A stretch of DNA of 64,000 nt from Dryomyza anilis (taxonomy: Eukaryota > Arthropoda > Insecta > Diptera > Dryomyzidae). Both the position numbers and the translations under genes were made by a program. Below are positions 21,933 through 33,750 of the stretch, in pieces (within the stretch, counting starts at the first letter, position 1; each line of letters starts with the position of its first letter). The notes under the pieces were generated by a model. That model made no database searches. It saw only the letters and a list, made by a program, of their open reading frames with translations, and was not told the DNA's origin. The stretch spans positions 25,760,963 to 25,824,962 of the forward strand of contig OX638133.1 in NCBI GenBank assembly GCA_951804985.1, read 5' to 3'.

Positions 21933-22008
21933 GCCGGCCTCAGCAGTCCAGAGTTAGCGCGCTGGACTTGCATTCTGAAGGTCTCGGGTTCGAATCCCGG
22001 CTTCGGCA
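21933..22008 (+). tRNA. tRNA-like sequence (pseudogene or SINE head), nominal anticodon TGC
   Basis: It is seventy-six bases long, starting GCCGGCC and ending CTTCGGCA. The T-arm TCGGG-TTCGAAT-CCCGG is intact and contains a consensus B-box GGTTCGAATCC. The anticodon loop CTTGCAT has T33 and TGC (Ala) at 34-36, and the variable loop is AGGTC. The acceptor stem pairs at only 4-5 of 7 positions, the anticodon stem is imperfect, and the D-arm is long and poorly paired. I read it as a decayed tRNA or tRNA-derived SINE head inserted among 300-bp elements, not a working tRNA. Confidence 0.45.
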
Positions 22009-22019
22009 TGGGCGCTCGT

Positions 22020-22620
22020 GGTGATATTAACCAAAAAATTGTAGGGAATAAATTTCACAGTACACATTTCGCTAATTCGGTTCTTTTAACTGATAGTTTT
22101 TGGTTAAAATATTTTTTAGAACAGACCTTGTGGTGTGTGTATATGATATAATTTCAAGTGTTAACTGAATATAGTAGTTCCATCAACCTATTTATAGAAT
22201 TTGAGTTTCAAAATTTGATCAAAGCAAAATTAGTTGTTTCATCAACCTATTTATAGAATTAGAGTTTCAGCTAACTAAATTTAGTTGTTCCATCAACCTA
22301 TTTATAGAATTTGAGTTTCAGCTGACTAAATTTAGTTGTTAAAACATATTTTTTGTACAATATTAAACCATCTGCGTCCAATCAGAATAGGAATTTAATG
22401 TGCCAACCAAAATGGTTCAGTTCGCTTAAATGACAAGTCGTTCCTTATAGCTAAATCAAAATATATCCTTTTAAATTTAGCCATAAGATTTGAATTACAT
22501 CCAGTTTAGTATAGTTTTAGAAAATGTATTGTATTATGTTAGATTCTAACATTTCGTCAACCAATTTATTTTCGTTTTATCCATTCGAATTTGGTTATTA
22601 CAACTAACAATTTTACAACG
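22020..22620 (+). mobile_element. degraded 300-bp-type copies with a 69-bp triple repeat
   Basis: ATTCGGTTCTTTTAACTG and GTGTGTGTATATGATAT (22075-22150) belong to the 300-bp family. At 22170-22345 the block CATCAACCTATTTATAGAAT plus TAGTTGTT occurs three times with a 69-bp period. The end TTGGTTATTACAACTAAC near 22600 again matches the family. Confidence 0.6.
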
Positions 22621-23095
22621 ATTTTTCTTTTCGCACTACTATTTGTATTTTTGTTACTTAAATACTATAATTTTTGTTTAAAATTAATTTTTGGTTTTTG
22701 TTTACTGATTTTTTTCCGCATCCATCAATTTGTCAAAACGCCCCAAATACTACGTTAACTGAAAGTTAATTTTTACTTTTGTTTTCGTTTTGAATTCAAA
22801 TTCGAATCACAAAAAACTACAATAAATAAAAAATGGCACGTTTGTGGGTGGCGCACAAGTGCCAGCAACAGCAATAATAATAATGATTTGTTGTCGTCTT
22901 TTTTTGTTATAGTGATTGCTGCCAAGTTCGTTGAAAAATGCATTTTTTTGTATGCTTTTCAATGCAATTTCATGGCTTTTCAATACAAATTAAGCACTTG
23001 TCCAGCTGCCATTTCAGTGGCTTTTGTTGCTGCTGCTAATGACGAACAGTAGTTGGAAATCATTAATAATTTATTCAAATATTTTTGATGAACTT
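22621..23095. other. non-repetitive AT-rich stretch
   Basis: No gene is seen. 22830-23060 has single-copy-looking words (GGTGGCGCACAAGTGCCAGC, TTGCTGCTGCTAATGACG). Confidence 0.35.
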
Positions 23096-23700
23096 TATGG
23101 CGAAAGCAAGTATTTATTGCAAAGACATCAATCACACAGCATAGAGATTTATTGCACCAACCAACTTATTCGGTTTGTCAACTGCTAAATTGGTTCTTAT
23201 AACCAAAACTAAAAGGGTTCTTGTTTGGACTACAATAAGTTTATAACAATTTTCGAAAAATATGGTGTGTGTATGTGCTATTATTTGCAGTGACAATCGA
23301 TAGTAGTTCCATCGACCAATTTGTAGAACTTTCGATTTAATAAAACAAATTTGGTTGTTATAACTAATATTTTCTTTTATTATGGCGAAATCAAGTTTTT
23401 ATTGCAGTGATATCAACCACATAGAATAGAGATTTATTGCGACAACCAACTTATTCAGTTAGTCAACTGCTAAATCGGTTCTTATAGCCAAAACTAAAAG
23501 GGTTCTTGTTTGGACTACAATAATTTTAAAACAATTTTCGATAAATATGGTGTGTATATATGTTATTATTTGCAGTGCCAAACTATAGTAGTTCCATCAA
23601 CCAATTTGTAGAAATTTCGTTTTAACCAAATGAATTTGGTTGTTATAACTAATATTTTCGTTTTTTCCTTCATCCTGCAACATGAGTATTTTTCTTTATG
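23096..23700 (+). mobile_element. tandem pair of 300-bp-type elements (285-bp period)
   Basis: TATGGCGAAA recurs at 23096 and 23381, and CATAGA(A)TAGAGATTTATTGC plus CAACCAACTTATTC recur at the same spacing. Both units carry the family words GGTTCTTATA-CCAAAACTAA and GTTCCATC-ACCAATTTGTAG. This looks like a local segmental duplication rather than two insertions. Confidence 0.75.
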
Positions 23701-24842
23701 TTGATTTTTATGTAATCTGCTAGAAAAACACAAACATATTTAAATTGTTTACCACTGTGCAACGTAATAAACCGCAGACAATAATAAAAATACAAAAATT
23801 TCATTTATCAAAGGGAAATTTCTGCAAATATTTTCCTCATTCAACACTAATGATTGCTGTCATTGCGTTCAACAACAATAACAACACCAATAATAATTGT
23901 TGCCGTCATCGTCATAAGACAAAATTCGCGTAATCCTTGCAACCACATGCAGCAAGTGCGACGACATATATGCGGCAACCGCAAAAGAAATGCAGCAACA
24001 ATATACGGCAACAGCAGCAATAGTAACAACATCAACAGTAAGAGCAACATTTGAATGCGCGCCAATGATTCGTGCGGCAATCGTGCCATTTTAAGCACTT
24101 TTACATCATAATTGCACCTGATCGTGCCACATCGATTACACTTGAGTTCGCTTGACTTTGTTGACGTTAGACAAAATTTTACTGAACAAATGCGACTATA
24201 AAGCGACTGCAAAGCAACACCAATATAACACCAAAGCGACTCCTAACTCCTATGCCGACTCTTAGCAACTCTTAGCGACTTTTAGGCGACTTTCAGGCGA
24301 CTTTTATGCTACATTTCTGCGACCTCTATCAACTTTGCATTTGCTTCTCTGTTGATTAACATGTCTTGCGTCTTATTATTGTTTTTTTGTGAGATGCTGT
24401 TGGTGCTTTGAAATGATTACTGCAAGTTTTCTACCTGCAGCCAACATGCGGAAGGATTTTGATTTATTTTACTACGACCCGACCACCAATTGAAATAGTT
24501 TAAATTCATGCATAATTTTCGTGTTTCGATTACAAATTGTTGCAATAAAATGAGTGATGAATTGCGCGTGGCCAATCAATGCAGCTGACTGCATGAAAAC
24601 CCAATAAAATGTTGTAGAGCAATTGACAAAATGCTGCTGCAAGTTTGGTTGATGTGCGTGAAATAGGGAAATAGTCAAAATTAAAGCATTATCTATTAAA
24701 AAAGTGAAAGATAATAGTTTAATTTTGGGATAGATAAATATGAAAGAAGTATTGTTTTAGAGATATTTTAGGTTTCTAATTTCTATTTTTATTTATGAGC
24801 ACACGAAATTTACTTTTTTTCCATTTTTATGAAAATGCTCGT
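23701..24842. other. CAA/CAG-rich, single-copy-looking DNA
   Basis: 23870-24060 is rich in AACAACAATAACAACACC and CAGCAGCAATAGTAACAACA; 24184-24325 is a degenerate GCGACTTTTAG tandem. 24330-24690 looks unique. The frames at 23847-24212 are Leu- or Asn-rich shadows of the trinucleotides. This is a possible leader or enhancer region; no gene is established. Confidence 0.35.
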
Positions 24843-25123
24843 ACACAAAATCCTCTTTTAGCATGAAGTTGTAAGAACGTAAGTAGTTGTACTAACTAAC
24901 TTCATTCGGTTCAATCGAATTTTCAACAAATTTGTTAGCGAAACTGCTATTTTCGGTTGGTGCTTGAAATATTAGTCCATACACACTCCCAATGGTTCTA
25001 AATCTGTACTAAATTGTTCTAAAACTGTTCGAAATTGGTTGTAGTCTAAACTAAACTGTTTTAGTTTTGACAATAAGAACCGACTAAAGAGTTGGTTGGC
25101 GCAACAAATCTTTATTCTGTGTG
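24843..25123 (-). mobile_element. ~300-bp CACACAGAA element, reverse copy
   Basis: It runs from ACACAAAATCCTCTTTTAGC to AACAAATCTTTATTCTGTGTG and carries TGTACTAACTAACTTCATTC and AAGAGTTGGTTGGCGCAAC. Confidence 0.75.
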
Positions 25124-25271
25124 TAAGCGTCTGTTTTAAATAGCTGTCACATTAAAACCTTTGATAGATCTGTATGAAAATTCAGGTTCGTTCCGTCGAC
25201 AGATACTGCTTGACAAGCAACATGTTTGATTGACCCACCCTCTATTATACAGTTCTTGTATTATTTTTTTT

Positions 25272-25598
25272 ACATACAGAAAAAACTTCTTTTGGCTTAA
25301 GGAAGGAAGAATGAAAAAGTTAGTTTTACCACCAACTAAATTCTTTCGGTTAAATCGAATGGTTTACAAATTTGCTGACGGAACTGCCATATTAGCCTAT
25401 ACACATGAAATATTAGTATATACACACTCCTAATGGTTCTAAATCTATACTGAATTGTTCTAAAACAGTTCGAATTGGTTACAGCACAAACTACAATTGG
25501 TTTTACTTTCACAATAATAACCGACTAAGCGGTTAAGTGAACCGAATAAGTTGGTTGGGCAAAGAGTTGGTTGGCGCAACAAATCTCTATTCTGTGTG
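25272..25598 (-). mobile_element. ~300-bp element, reverse copy
   Basis: It starts ACATACAGAAAAAACTTC and ends AAATCTCTATTCTGTGTG. A short internal duplication repeats ATATTAGCCTATACACATGA / ATATTAGTATATACACACTC. Confidence 0.75.
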
Positions 25599-25611
25599 AG
25601 TAATTTTGTTA

Positions 25612-25766
25612 TATACACTCGTCAAATTGTTTAAAAACTGTTATAAATTGGTTGTAGTACATACTACATCATTGTAGTTTTTGCTATAAGAATCGACTTA
25701 ACAGTTCAGAGAACTAAATTAGTTTGTTGAGCAATTGGTTGGCTCAACAAATTTTTTTTTCGTGTG
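25612..25766 (-). mobile_element. ~300-bp element, reverse, one end missing
   Basis: Only the half with GTTATAAATTGGTTGTAGTA and GGTTGGCTCAACAAATTTTT survives; it ends CGTGTG. Confidence 0.65.
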
Positions 25767-26956
25767 CATCTTTTTGAAACCGTTGTAAAGCCGTTTTAAA
25801 GCCAAATTATTATTATTCCGTTCTAGTTATTTTTAAAACGGTTATGATTTTTGTTATCCCTAATTTCAACACCTACAAAAAGCAATAAAACTATCGAATT
25901 GTCCTGGGGTGACACATGTTTGACAAGATTAATGTAGCACCAAACTATGACTTGAGAAACTGCAAAGCTGGTCAAAAGTTAAACGACAAAAAGACAGACA
26001 GACCAAAGAGATAGACATACCAAAATACAGTCAGACAGACGATGGAAACACACGCAGGCAACACGCACGCGATTCATTGACTGCGATGTCAAATGGTGTA
26101 AACAGTAGTCAAAATCAATTGCTGGCAACAGCAACAACAATCATCACAAGTGTGTAACAACAACAACAAGAAGAACAACAGCAACAACTTAGCAGCCATG
26201 TCAATCTGCGCATGTGTAACATGCCTGCCAGCAACACACCTACTACGTTCGTGAGCAACAGCCAACAGCAACAGTTGTTCGTTTAAGCAACAACATAAAC
26301 CAAACAATTGTGTTGTTGTTGCTGCTCCAACCCTGCAGCAATACAACCGCTACGGCTTGGTAGCAGTTACAAGAAAAACCAACAAAAACTAATTTACGAC
26401 ACTTTTGACATGCTGCTGCTCGTTTGGTCTCTTCGTCGTTGTCATCGTCTCTTTTGCTGAAAACTAAAACGAAAAAAAAAACAAAGTCACAAAAATGTCC
26501 GCCACAAAATCGTGTCTCGCAGTGCTGCCAAATTTTATTGGAAGTATTTTTTTTTATTGTTATTTGCATTTATTAAGGAAGCAACTAACATCAATGGGTG
26601 TTATTGTTGGTGGTACTTCGACTGTGTCTCGTCGCTGACAAGCGTTAGTTTTTCTCTAATGCCTTCGTTCAACCCATTCATTAATTTTCCACATGGCGTC
26701 CACCGTCTCAACTGTTTGGCAGCACTTGTAAAAATGTGCCAAAATTTGTCTGATGCCATCAACGTCGATGACGACGACAACAACAGCTGTTGCAGCGGCG
26801 GCGGCGGCGGCGGCAGCAGCAACATCGCGTGGGTTTTGCGGTAGTCATTTTGGCAACGAGCGCATTTTATGCACCTGTTATCAAACGGCTACAGTCATGG
26901 AGAAAACTTTGTAAATTACGAGATAAAATATGATTTGAAACATTGTAATTTTACTA
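25767..26956. other. CAA-rich leader-like DNA with a GGC microsatellite
   Basis: 26040-26440 is dense in AACAACAACAACAAGAAG and CAGCAACAGCAACAAC, and 26779-26822 is CAGC(GGC)n. Long open frames on both strands (26089-26844) are poly-Leu, poly-Cys or poly-Gly and mirror these tracts. A fly 5' leader or exon fragment is conceivable, but no splice sites or start codon can be singled out. Confidence 0.35.
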
Positions 26957-27250
26957 CACACAGAATAGAGATTTGTTGTGCCAACCAACTTCTTGTTCAA
27001 CCAACTTTTTCGGTTCTCTTAACCGCTTACTCGGTTCTTATAGTCCAAAGTAAAATAGATGTAGTTTGGACTACAACCAATTTAAGATCAATTTCGAACT
27101 TATTTAGAACAATTTGGTGTGTGTATAGGTAACATTTCAAGCGCCAACCGAATATGGCGTAGAAATTTTGTTTTAGTCGAATGAAATTGCTTGTTATAAT
27201 TAACTTTTTCGTTCTTCCAACCTAATGCCCAAATAGGATTTTTCTGTGTG
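26957..27250 (+). mobile_element. ~300-bp CACACAGAA element, intact forward copy
   Basis: It begins CACACAGAATAGAGATTTG and ends AATAGGATTTTTCTGTGTG, giving clean CACACAGAA / TTCTGTGTG termini. It forms a large inverted pair with the next copy. Confidence 0.8.
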
Positions 27251-27322
27251 CATGATAACGTGGTATACGGATGGACCAAGGAACGGGTGAACGGAGACAT
27301 GTAGACTCCAATTCTTCGTATA

Positions 27323-27643
27323 CACACATAGAAAAATCCTCTTTTGGCATGAGGTTGGAAAAATGAAAAAGTTAGTTGTACCAACTAACTTCATACGGTT
27401 AAATCGAATGGTTTACAAATTTGCTGGCGGAACTGCCATAGCCTATACACATGAAATATTAGTCCATACACACACATCTAATGGTTCTGAATTTGTACTA
27501 AATCTAAAACAGTTCGAAATTGGTTGCAGATCAAACAACAACTCTTTTAATTTTGACAATAACAACCGACTAAGCGGTTGAGATAACCGAATAAGTAGGT
27601 TGGGCAAAGAGTTGGTTGGCGCAACAAATCTCTATACTGTGTG
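27323..27643 (-). mobile_element. ~300-bp element, reverse copy
   Basis: It starts CACACATAGAAAAATCCTCT and ends AAATCTCTATACTGTGTG. It lies 72 bp from the forward copy, so the two could form a cruciform of about 300-bp arms. Confidence 0.8.
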
Positions 27644-27770
27644 CATGGGAAACACTACCAGCATCTTTCAAGCGGAAATATATGCTTCAAATAGATGCGT
27701 CCAGTTCAATCTGACCTATTGGGCAGCCATAATGACACTAGAATAGTATGAGATGAACTCAGAAGTAGTA

Positions 27771-27990
27771 CACACATAAAAATGAGTTTGGAAGAACATA
27801 AAAGTTAGTTGTACCAACTAAATACTTTCGTTTAACTCGAATTCTGTACAAATTTGTTGGCGGAACTGCCATATTAGTCTATACACTTGAAATATTAGTC
27901 TATACACACTCCCAATGGTTCTAAATCTGTAATAAATTTTTCAAATACAGTTCGGAGTTGGTTGCAGTACAAACTACAACTCTTTTAGGT
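27771..27990 (-). mobile_element. ~300-bp element, reverse, truncated
   Basis: It starts CACACATAAAAATGAG, keeps TTAGTTGTACCAACTAAAT and ACACTCCCAATGGTTCTAAA, and stops at about 27990 after CTACAACTCTTTTAG. Another sequence abuts there. Confidence 0.65.
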
Positions 27991-28183
27991 CAGGAATCTT
28001 TCTGTGGAATCATCGACAGTGTTGTCAAAAGGCTATTAAAGAACAACAGTCTAATATCAGAGAGGACCTATGGTTGGCACAGAAAAAATGCGTCAATCAA
28101 AGAAATTTAATGGAACTTATACATAAAATAAATTTAAATAACTCATCAAGCTACACTGTTGACTTGGTAAATAACCGAACAGA

Positions 28184-28273
28184 ATGGGTATACAATCGGA
28201 CAGTACATGTAGATTCTGTCTAGAAGACTTGGAGCCACACAACCAAGTCATGTCATGTCTCGGAAACCTCTGA
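28184..28273 (+). pseudogene. LINE C-terminal zinc-knuckle remnant
   Basis: A 29-codon frame reads G-I-Q-S-D-S-T-C-R-F-C-L-E-D-L-E-P-H-N-Q and ends M-S-C-L-G-N-L-stop. Cys-X2-Cys followed by E-x-x-H and Cys is the arrangement found after the RNase H domain of I/Jockey-like LINE polymerases (CRxC...E...H...C). The DNA upstream (27990-28180) may be more of the same element, but its frame is broken. Confidence 0.4.
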
Positions 28274-28522
28274 TGTCTGCATTTTTTTTATATAACTTCT
28301 ATCTTTATTTTATCCATTCTAATTTTTAAAATTTATTGTACATTCAAATTCTTTGACAAGAAACGATATATAATCATTAATCGTATCGATATCATATTAT
28401 TTTTCGAAGCAATATAGAACTTTGGTCGGTTTTTTTGTTGATATCTTTCCAATTTCAAAAAAACTCCGACAGAACGCATCGATATCTATCTACCATGTAG
28501 ATCAAATTTGACGCTCGATATT

Positions 28523-29109
28523 CACAGAAAAAAAAATTCATCAATATGATGAATTTATTCATAAATATTATGAATATTTTAACCAACTACCAGATTCATC
28601 ATATTGATACCACCGTTCATTAAATGACATATTGATGAATTATACATATATATGAAATTTTTCGTACTATCGAACGTCATAGTCAAGAACGAAATATTCA
28701 ATACATTGAATTTGTATTGTCATATTGATGCATTTGTTCATAGTATTTATGAATATATATTTTACGAATTTTTCAAAAAAAAAAAATTGAAAAATAATTC
28801 GAAGAAAAGGTGTTGTTGTAAAAGTTTTATTTAAAAATTAAAAAAAAAATCAAAAAAAAAAAAAAATTGGAAAAAAAAATTTACGGAAAAAAAAATTCCG
28901 AAAAAAAAATTTATTCAAAAACAAAAATTTACGAAAAAAAAATATTTTTCAAAGAACATTTTTACAGTATTTTTTTATGTGGTTCAATACCTAAATGAAA
29001 AATCAAATTTTAGTAAAATACATTATATTTAATTTATTATTAAAATAATAACTAAAATGTTGTAGGTAATTATTTTATAGTTTCTTTTCGAATATTTTTT
29101 CTTTGTGTG
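28523..29109. mobile_element. ATCAATATGATGAA element, copy 1 (587 bp)
   Basis: It starts CACAGAAAAAAAAATTCATC and ends ATTTTTTCTTTGTGTG. The subterminal dyads ATTCATCAATATGATGAATT and ATTCATAAATATTATGAAT are followed by a region of A-runs (AAAAAATT units). There is no coding capacity. It is a shorter paralogue of the copies at 32.1 and 46.1 kb. Confidence 0.7.
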
Positions 29110-31170
29110 TTTTTAAAAATGAAGTCTTAAAAATGCCAGCAGGATTCATGAATATAAAACGACTGATTATTGAGTAACAGGACCAATTTATGTGCTGGGA
29201 GTAAAACCTACGCTGCTTTAATATGTGGATACTTGAAAATTCTGCGTGTCCGTGTCTTAGTCTCAATGTAAAACTTAATCGAAACTATCGTCAAGCGAGA
29301 CATGTTCATAATATTATTTAATTTTATTACGAAAAGCCTCACATTGAGTCAATTTTATAGACAAACAGTAGCACCATGAATATTCACCATGAATGCGAAT
29401 GCGATGCCATGAAGTGGGAAATTAAAGAAATTTTATGGGCGGACATGTTACAGGCACTACATTGGAATTTCAAATATTGCACGCGCAGTATAAACCCCAA
29501 TCGTTGTGTTGCCAACATTTTAAATGTGAAATTTGGTGTAGTATGTAACTCTTTGACCTGTGATCATACGGTATGTTTTTTTGGGTTTTTGGCTTATAAC
29601 ACAGCAGGTTGTTAAAAGCACTTCAAACATAATTGAAGCTGGCCACCTGATCGCGCCACCATAACCACTATAGACACAAGGCAGTCCATATCCACGGCGG
29701 CTCCTGGGATCATGGGAAATGTGAAAGTCAAGTTAATAACGTGTGGGGGCAGCACTGGGCTGACACATTAACAGCTTAATTGTAAAATCTATGCTGACTG
29801 CCTGTGGCGTAAAAAAACTAAACGCGCGGTTTCATGCATGACTGACTGGGTGACAGTCTGGTCCAACTCCATTTACTACCGACTCTTTGTGTTGTACAAG
29901 TGGGTGGATGCCTCATAGTTTGGTTTTTCATTTTATATTTTTCTCTGCAGTACGTAAACAATCCATACATACTTATATAAAAATGGTCTGGACAACAATG
30001 AACCCTATTTATTGTAGTTGGTTTTATTTGCAGGAAGTCTTTTAAAAATTTTATTGCTCAGCATTTGCATAATCAAATCACATATGCCGTTTTTTTACAG
30101 CTGGAGGACAATATCATCCATTGTGTGTTTGTACGAACTATATACGTTAGATATCTGCAAAATGTATAAAATATGCACTACTGCACTCTACAGTATTGAG
30201 TGCATTTTTCAATGACAGTCTACAGTATTATAGTGAAGTCTCTCCAGTGACATCACTACACTGCAGTATTTGTTTCATTGCTGTCAAGTAGTGTCAAGAC
30301 TTTATTTTTTCAAAACATTCATTGTTTTGAAAAACAAAAGCAAATGACAGTACTGTCGCTGAAAATTCAACAAGTACCGAGTGAGAAGAGTAACGAGTGA
30401 GAAGACGAACATTGAAAACAACAAAAATTCTGCGGCTCGGTGTTCGAGGGCAGTAATGCTTTTCTCGATATTTATGTCTTTATTAAAAATACAACAAAAC
30501 AAATTGTAAAAAAAAAAACGTTGTACGACAAAAACAAAGCATTGGCTAGCCAAAAGCAATATATTCAACAAAGATTTTTTTTTTGTTGAAAAAATAAATA
30601 TGTTGAAAAAAAATATTAATAAAAATCGACTTTGCTCAAAAATTGAATCTTCAATGTCTATGCTGAAACCATTTGTTTCTGTTCGAAAATATAAAATTTG
30701 AAGTTGGTAGGTATTAATAAAAACATTGGGCTAACCAATTACTTTGAAAATTTTGAAATAAAATAAAATAAAAAATGTTCTCAGAAACTGAAGGCTTGCT
30801 CGAAAGTAAGTCTCATAAGCAGTTCATTTTAGTATTTGAATTTTTATTGCACATAATCATAGACCTCTTCACTACAACTACGTCTTGTTTTTTGTTTTGT
30901 TTTGACACTACTTTGCCTTTGTTGTTGTGAGCAAGACATTCATTTGATTTTCAAGCATATAGTCGGCGACAGTAAATGTTTTGAAATAAAATGAATGTCT
31001 TGAAGTGGGTTTCAAATGCATTTGTGCAGATGTCTAATATATATAATGCACCGGAGGAAGAAATGTGTATAGTACTTTTTTGAGTTAATTTTTTTGTAAT
31101 AAAATATGCCAGAAGGAATTTTTGATAAATAGATTTTTTTCAATTTTATATTGGGTGCTATTTGGTTTTA
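29110..31170. other. mostly single-copy-looking DNA, no gene established
   Basis: 29370-29900 has balanced composition and no repeats (for example GGCGGCTCCTGGGATCATGG). A 79-codon frame at 29376 is Cys/Asn-rich with no motif. 30150-30300 holds several CTACAGTATT and GACAGT words in inverted order. The rest is AT-rich. A regulatory role for 29.4-29.9 kb is possible. Confidence 0.35.
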
Positions 31171-31520
31171 TTTTTTTTTTTTTACAAATTAACCAACGCT
31201 CAGGGGATGCCCTATTCATGCAATGCATAGTGTTGATCGTAGGAAAGGATTATAGGTTAGAGGGAGGAGAGATACAGTGAATGTTTGTTTTGAATTTGCC
31301 AATATCAAAAATGTCGGGAAAAACAGACGCAGGGAGATTGTTCCACAAACATATCGTGGGACTGAAGAACGAATTCTCTCTGTAATGCGTGGTTTGGTTG
31401 AAAGCCGAGTGGACTACGAAGAGATGGGCTTGGTTCGTTGCCCGAGTAGAACGAGAGAACACACGGACTGGTGGAATCAGGCCATGTATTTCCCCCGAAC
31501 ACTTACCATTGTAATACATA
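31171..31520 (-). pseudogene. 5'-truncated LINE, 3' end copy A
   Basis: On the minus strand the frame carries Y-Y-N-G-K-C, S-R-S-T-R-A-T-N-Q-A-H, L-W-N-N-L-P-A-S-V-F-P-D-I-F and I-G-K-F-K-T-N, the C-terminal signature of Jockey/CR1-like polymerases. A 3' untranslated tract (GGGCATCCCCTGAGCGTTGG read in reverse) and a 13-base A tail follow at 31171-31183. A paralogue at 51.8-52.7 kb shares the same 3' end and tail position. The break point upstream is at about 31520. It is nonfunctional. Confidence 0.8.
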
Positions 31521-32105
31521 TAACTTTTCATTATCATAAGATGAGGTTTTTTTACTCCACTGAGTATTATTTTATAAATATTATTTTATAAGAAATTTAT
31601 TACAGTGGTTATTATTTTATTGGATGTTATATGAGGCGTTATTCGTTTGCTAAATATTAAATAATGTAAATTATTATGGAATTTCGAAAATTACAAATAA
31701 AAACCATGATTCTTTTTTCCAGATAATTTAATCTGACCATAATAAACTCATTCAAGGATTTTTGTATATTTAATAAATGGTTTATTAAATATACAAAAGA
31801 TTAACTAAGATTATACATCATCTGTATAATCTGCTGTCAAAACATAGAAAAAAAGTCTTTTTAAGACTAACAATTTGATCACATGTGTACCTTTCTAAAC
31901 CACTCTTATCTATATATGACTGTAAATTTCCCCAGAAGTGTTTTGTTTTATTGGTATAACATAAGAATTCTTAATTGATTTTTTTTTTCAAATAATACAG
32001 ACTACGATTCCAAAACATTTGAATATTTTTAATAAATTCGCGGTTTTCGACGTAGTATTTAAATTTTAAAATACTAAATATAGTTTTGGATTAGTTATCC
32101 GAGTA
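31521..32105. other. AT-rich stretch, no gene seen
   Basis: It contains a short dyad TTAATAAATGGTTTATTAA near 31770 and nothing else recognisable. Confidence 0.5.
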
Positions 32106-33101
32106 AACAGAAAAAAAATCATCAAAATGATGAATTTATTCATAAATATTATGAATTTTTTCACAAACTACCAGATTCATCATATTGATACCACCGTGCA
32201 TTAAGTGACATATTGATGAATACATTCATTATATATATGAAATTATTCGTACTATCGAACATCATAGTTAAAAACGAAATATTCAATACAATGAATTTGA
32301 TTCGTCATATTGATGAATTTGTTCATAATATTTATGAATTTAATATTTTTTTTACAAATTAAAAAAAAAAAATGTTTTCGAAAAAAAAAATTTTGTTGTA
32401 AAAATTTTATTTAAAAATTAATAAAAAAATAATTCGAAAAAAAAATTAAAAAAAAAAATTTATTTTCGAAATAAAAAAATGTCGAAAAAAATGTTTTGGA
32501 AAACAATTTTTTTTTTCAAACAAAATTTTGTTCTAACATTTTTTTTTAAATATTTTTTTTTATATATATATAACTTTTTATTAATAAAAAGTTGTAATTA
32601 TAAATAAGTATATTTAAAACATTTTACTAATTTATGCATGTTGAGCAAGCATTAAAAAGGGTTTTTCAACAGAGACGCTACAAAAGTAGAGCGACAGGGA
32701 CAGCAAACGACGCCATATTTCTTGCCGCTCTTTTGACATTTCTCTTCAGTAAGGTTTGCCATTTCATGATGGAAAGATATACGAATTCTAATTTCGGTAG
32801 TAAATTTTAATAATTTCGGCTCGTTGTTGACTCGTATATCTTTCCATCACTTTTGTAGCATCCCTGTTGAAAAACCCTTGAACAAAACTTTTTTAGCGCT
32901 CTTATTGAAAACCCCTTTATATGGAATAAAATACAAGAACTTCTTGAGAACTGAGTACAGTTACCAAGCGTTCATCATATTTATGATCGCATTCATAACA
33001 TTGATGTCGTGTCATTAATATTGTGAATGGTTCTTCACTATAATGAATCATGGTTTGAAGAACGGAATTCATCAATATGATGTACATTATTTTTTCTGTG
33101 T
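32106..33101. mobile_element. ATCAATATGATGAA element, copy 2, with nested foldback
   Basis: It starts AACAGAAAAAAAATCATC and ends ATGTACATTATTTTTTCTGTG. The left third matches copies 1 and 3 closely (CCAGATTCATCATATTGATA). The sequence ATTAATAAAAAGTTGTAATT at 32580-32599 is the unoccupied counterpart of the site where a mariner element sits in copy 3. A foldback element interrupts it at 32657. Confidence 0.7.
32657..32917. mobile_element. foldback element GGGTTTTTCAACAG, copy 1
   Basis: The left arm GGGTTTTTCAACAGAGACGC continues into TACAAAAGTAGAGCGACAGG; the right arm is the complement, shorter, then an extra end AGCGCTCTTATTGAAAACCCC. The loop segment near 32783-32835 is inverted relative to the other copy at 46258. 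It is noncoding. Confidence 0.75.
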
Positions 33102-33425
33102 ATGTAGTCAAATATAACATAATCAAAGTTTGTTCAACATTTTTAAATATTAGAAATTAAACAATGTCGTAGAGTAAATGGTAATAGTTTTACGAAACGG
33201 TGTTTGATTTAAGTAAGAAATGGCGATATTCACGATATAAATAATAAATTCCGAAGAGATAGCATCTCTAATTTCAAAGAGTGTCTTTAAATCATTTTAT
33301 CTGGAAATTTCAGTTTTCTTGAAACCGTCTTGCCTTGTTATCGGAAAGTTGTAGGGATATCAAAGTTGGCATAATGCCATATTTAGTTTACCCTGTAAAT
33401 CAATTTTAATCGTACAATGGACTCT

Positions 33426-33427
<2 letters not shown>
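33102..33427. other. AT-rich stretch, no gene seen
   Basis: Nothing is recognisable. Confidence 0.5.

Positions 33428-33503
<76 letters not shown>
33428..33503. repeat. (TA)n microsatellite
   Basis: It is about 37 uninterrupted TA units. Confidence 0.97.
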
Positions 33504-33506
<3 letters not shown>

Positions 33507-33750
33507 AAATGGAGCGTTTAAAATATAACTATATAACTATTTAAAATATAACTATTTAAAAACACATTATATACTTTAAAAGGTATTTTTGTATTCACAG
33601 CAAAATACTTTATTAATGCAAATTAAACTCAAAGTATCTCTATCAACAAAATGCCCCATTCAAATAACCTAACCATTCAGTTAAATCCTTCGACTGCCGA
33701 TCGGTTGCATACACTGCACGATCATTATCTAATAAAGTAAATTTGTAACG

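Noticed and set aside
26089..26844. Long frames with poly-Leu, poly-Cys, Asp-rich and Gly-rich runs
   Set aside because: CAA/CAG and GGC trinucleotide runs read in several frames; no start, splice or domain support.
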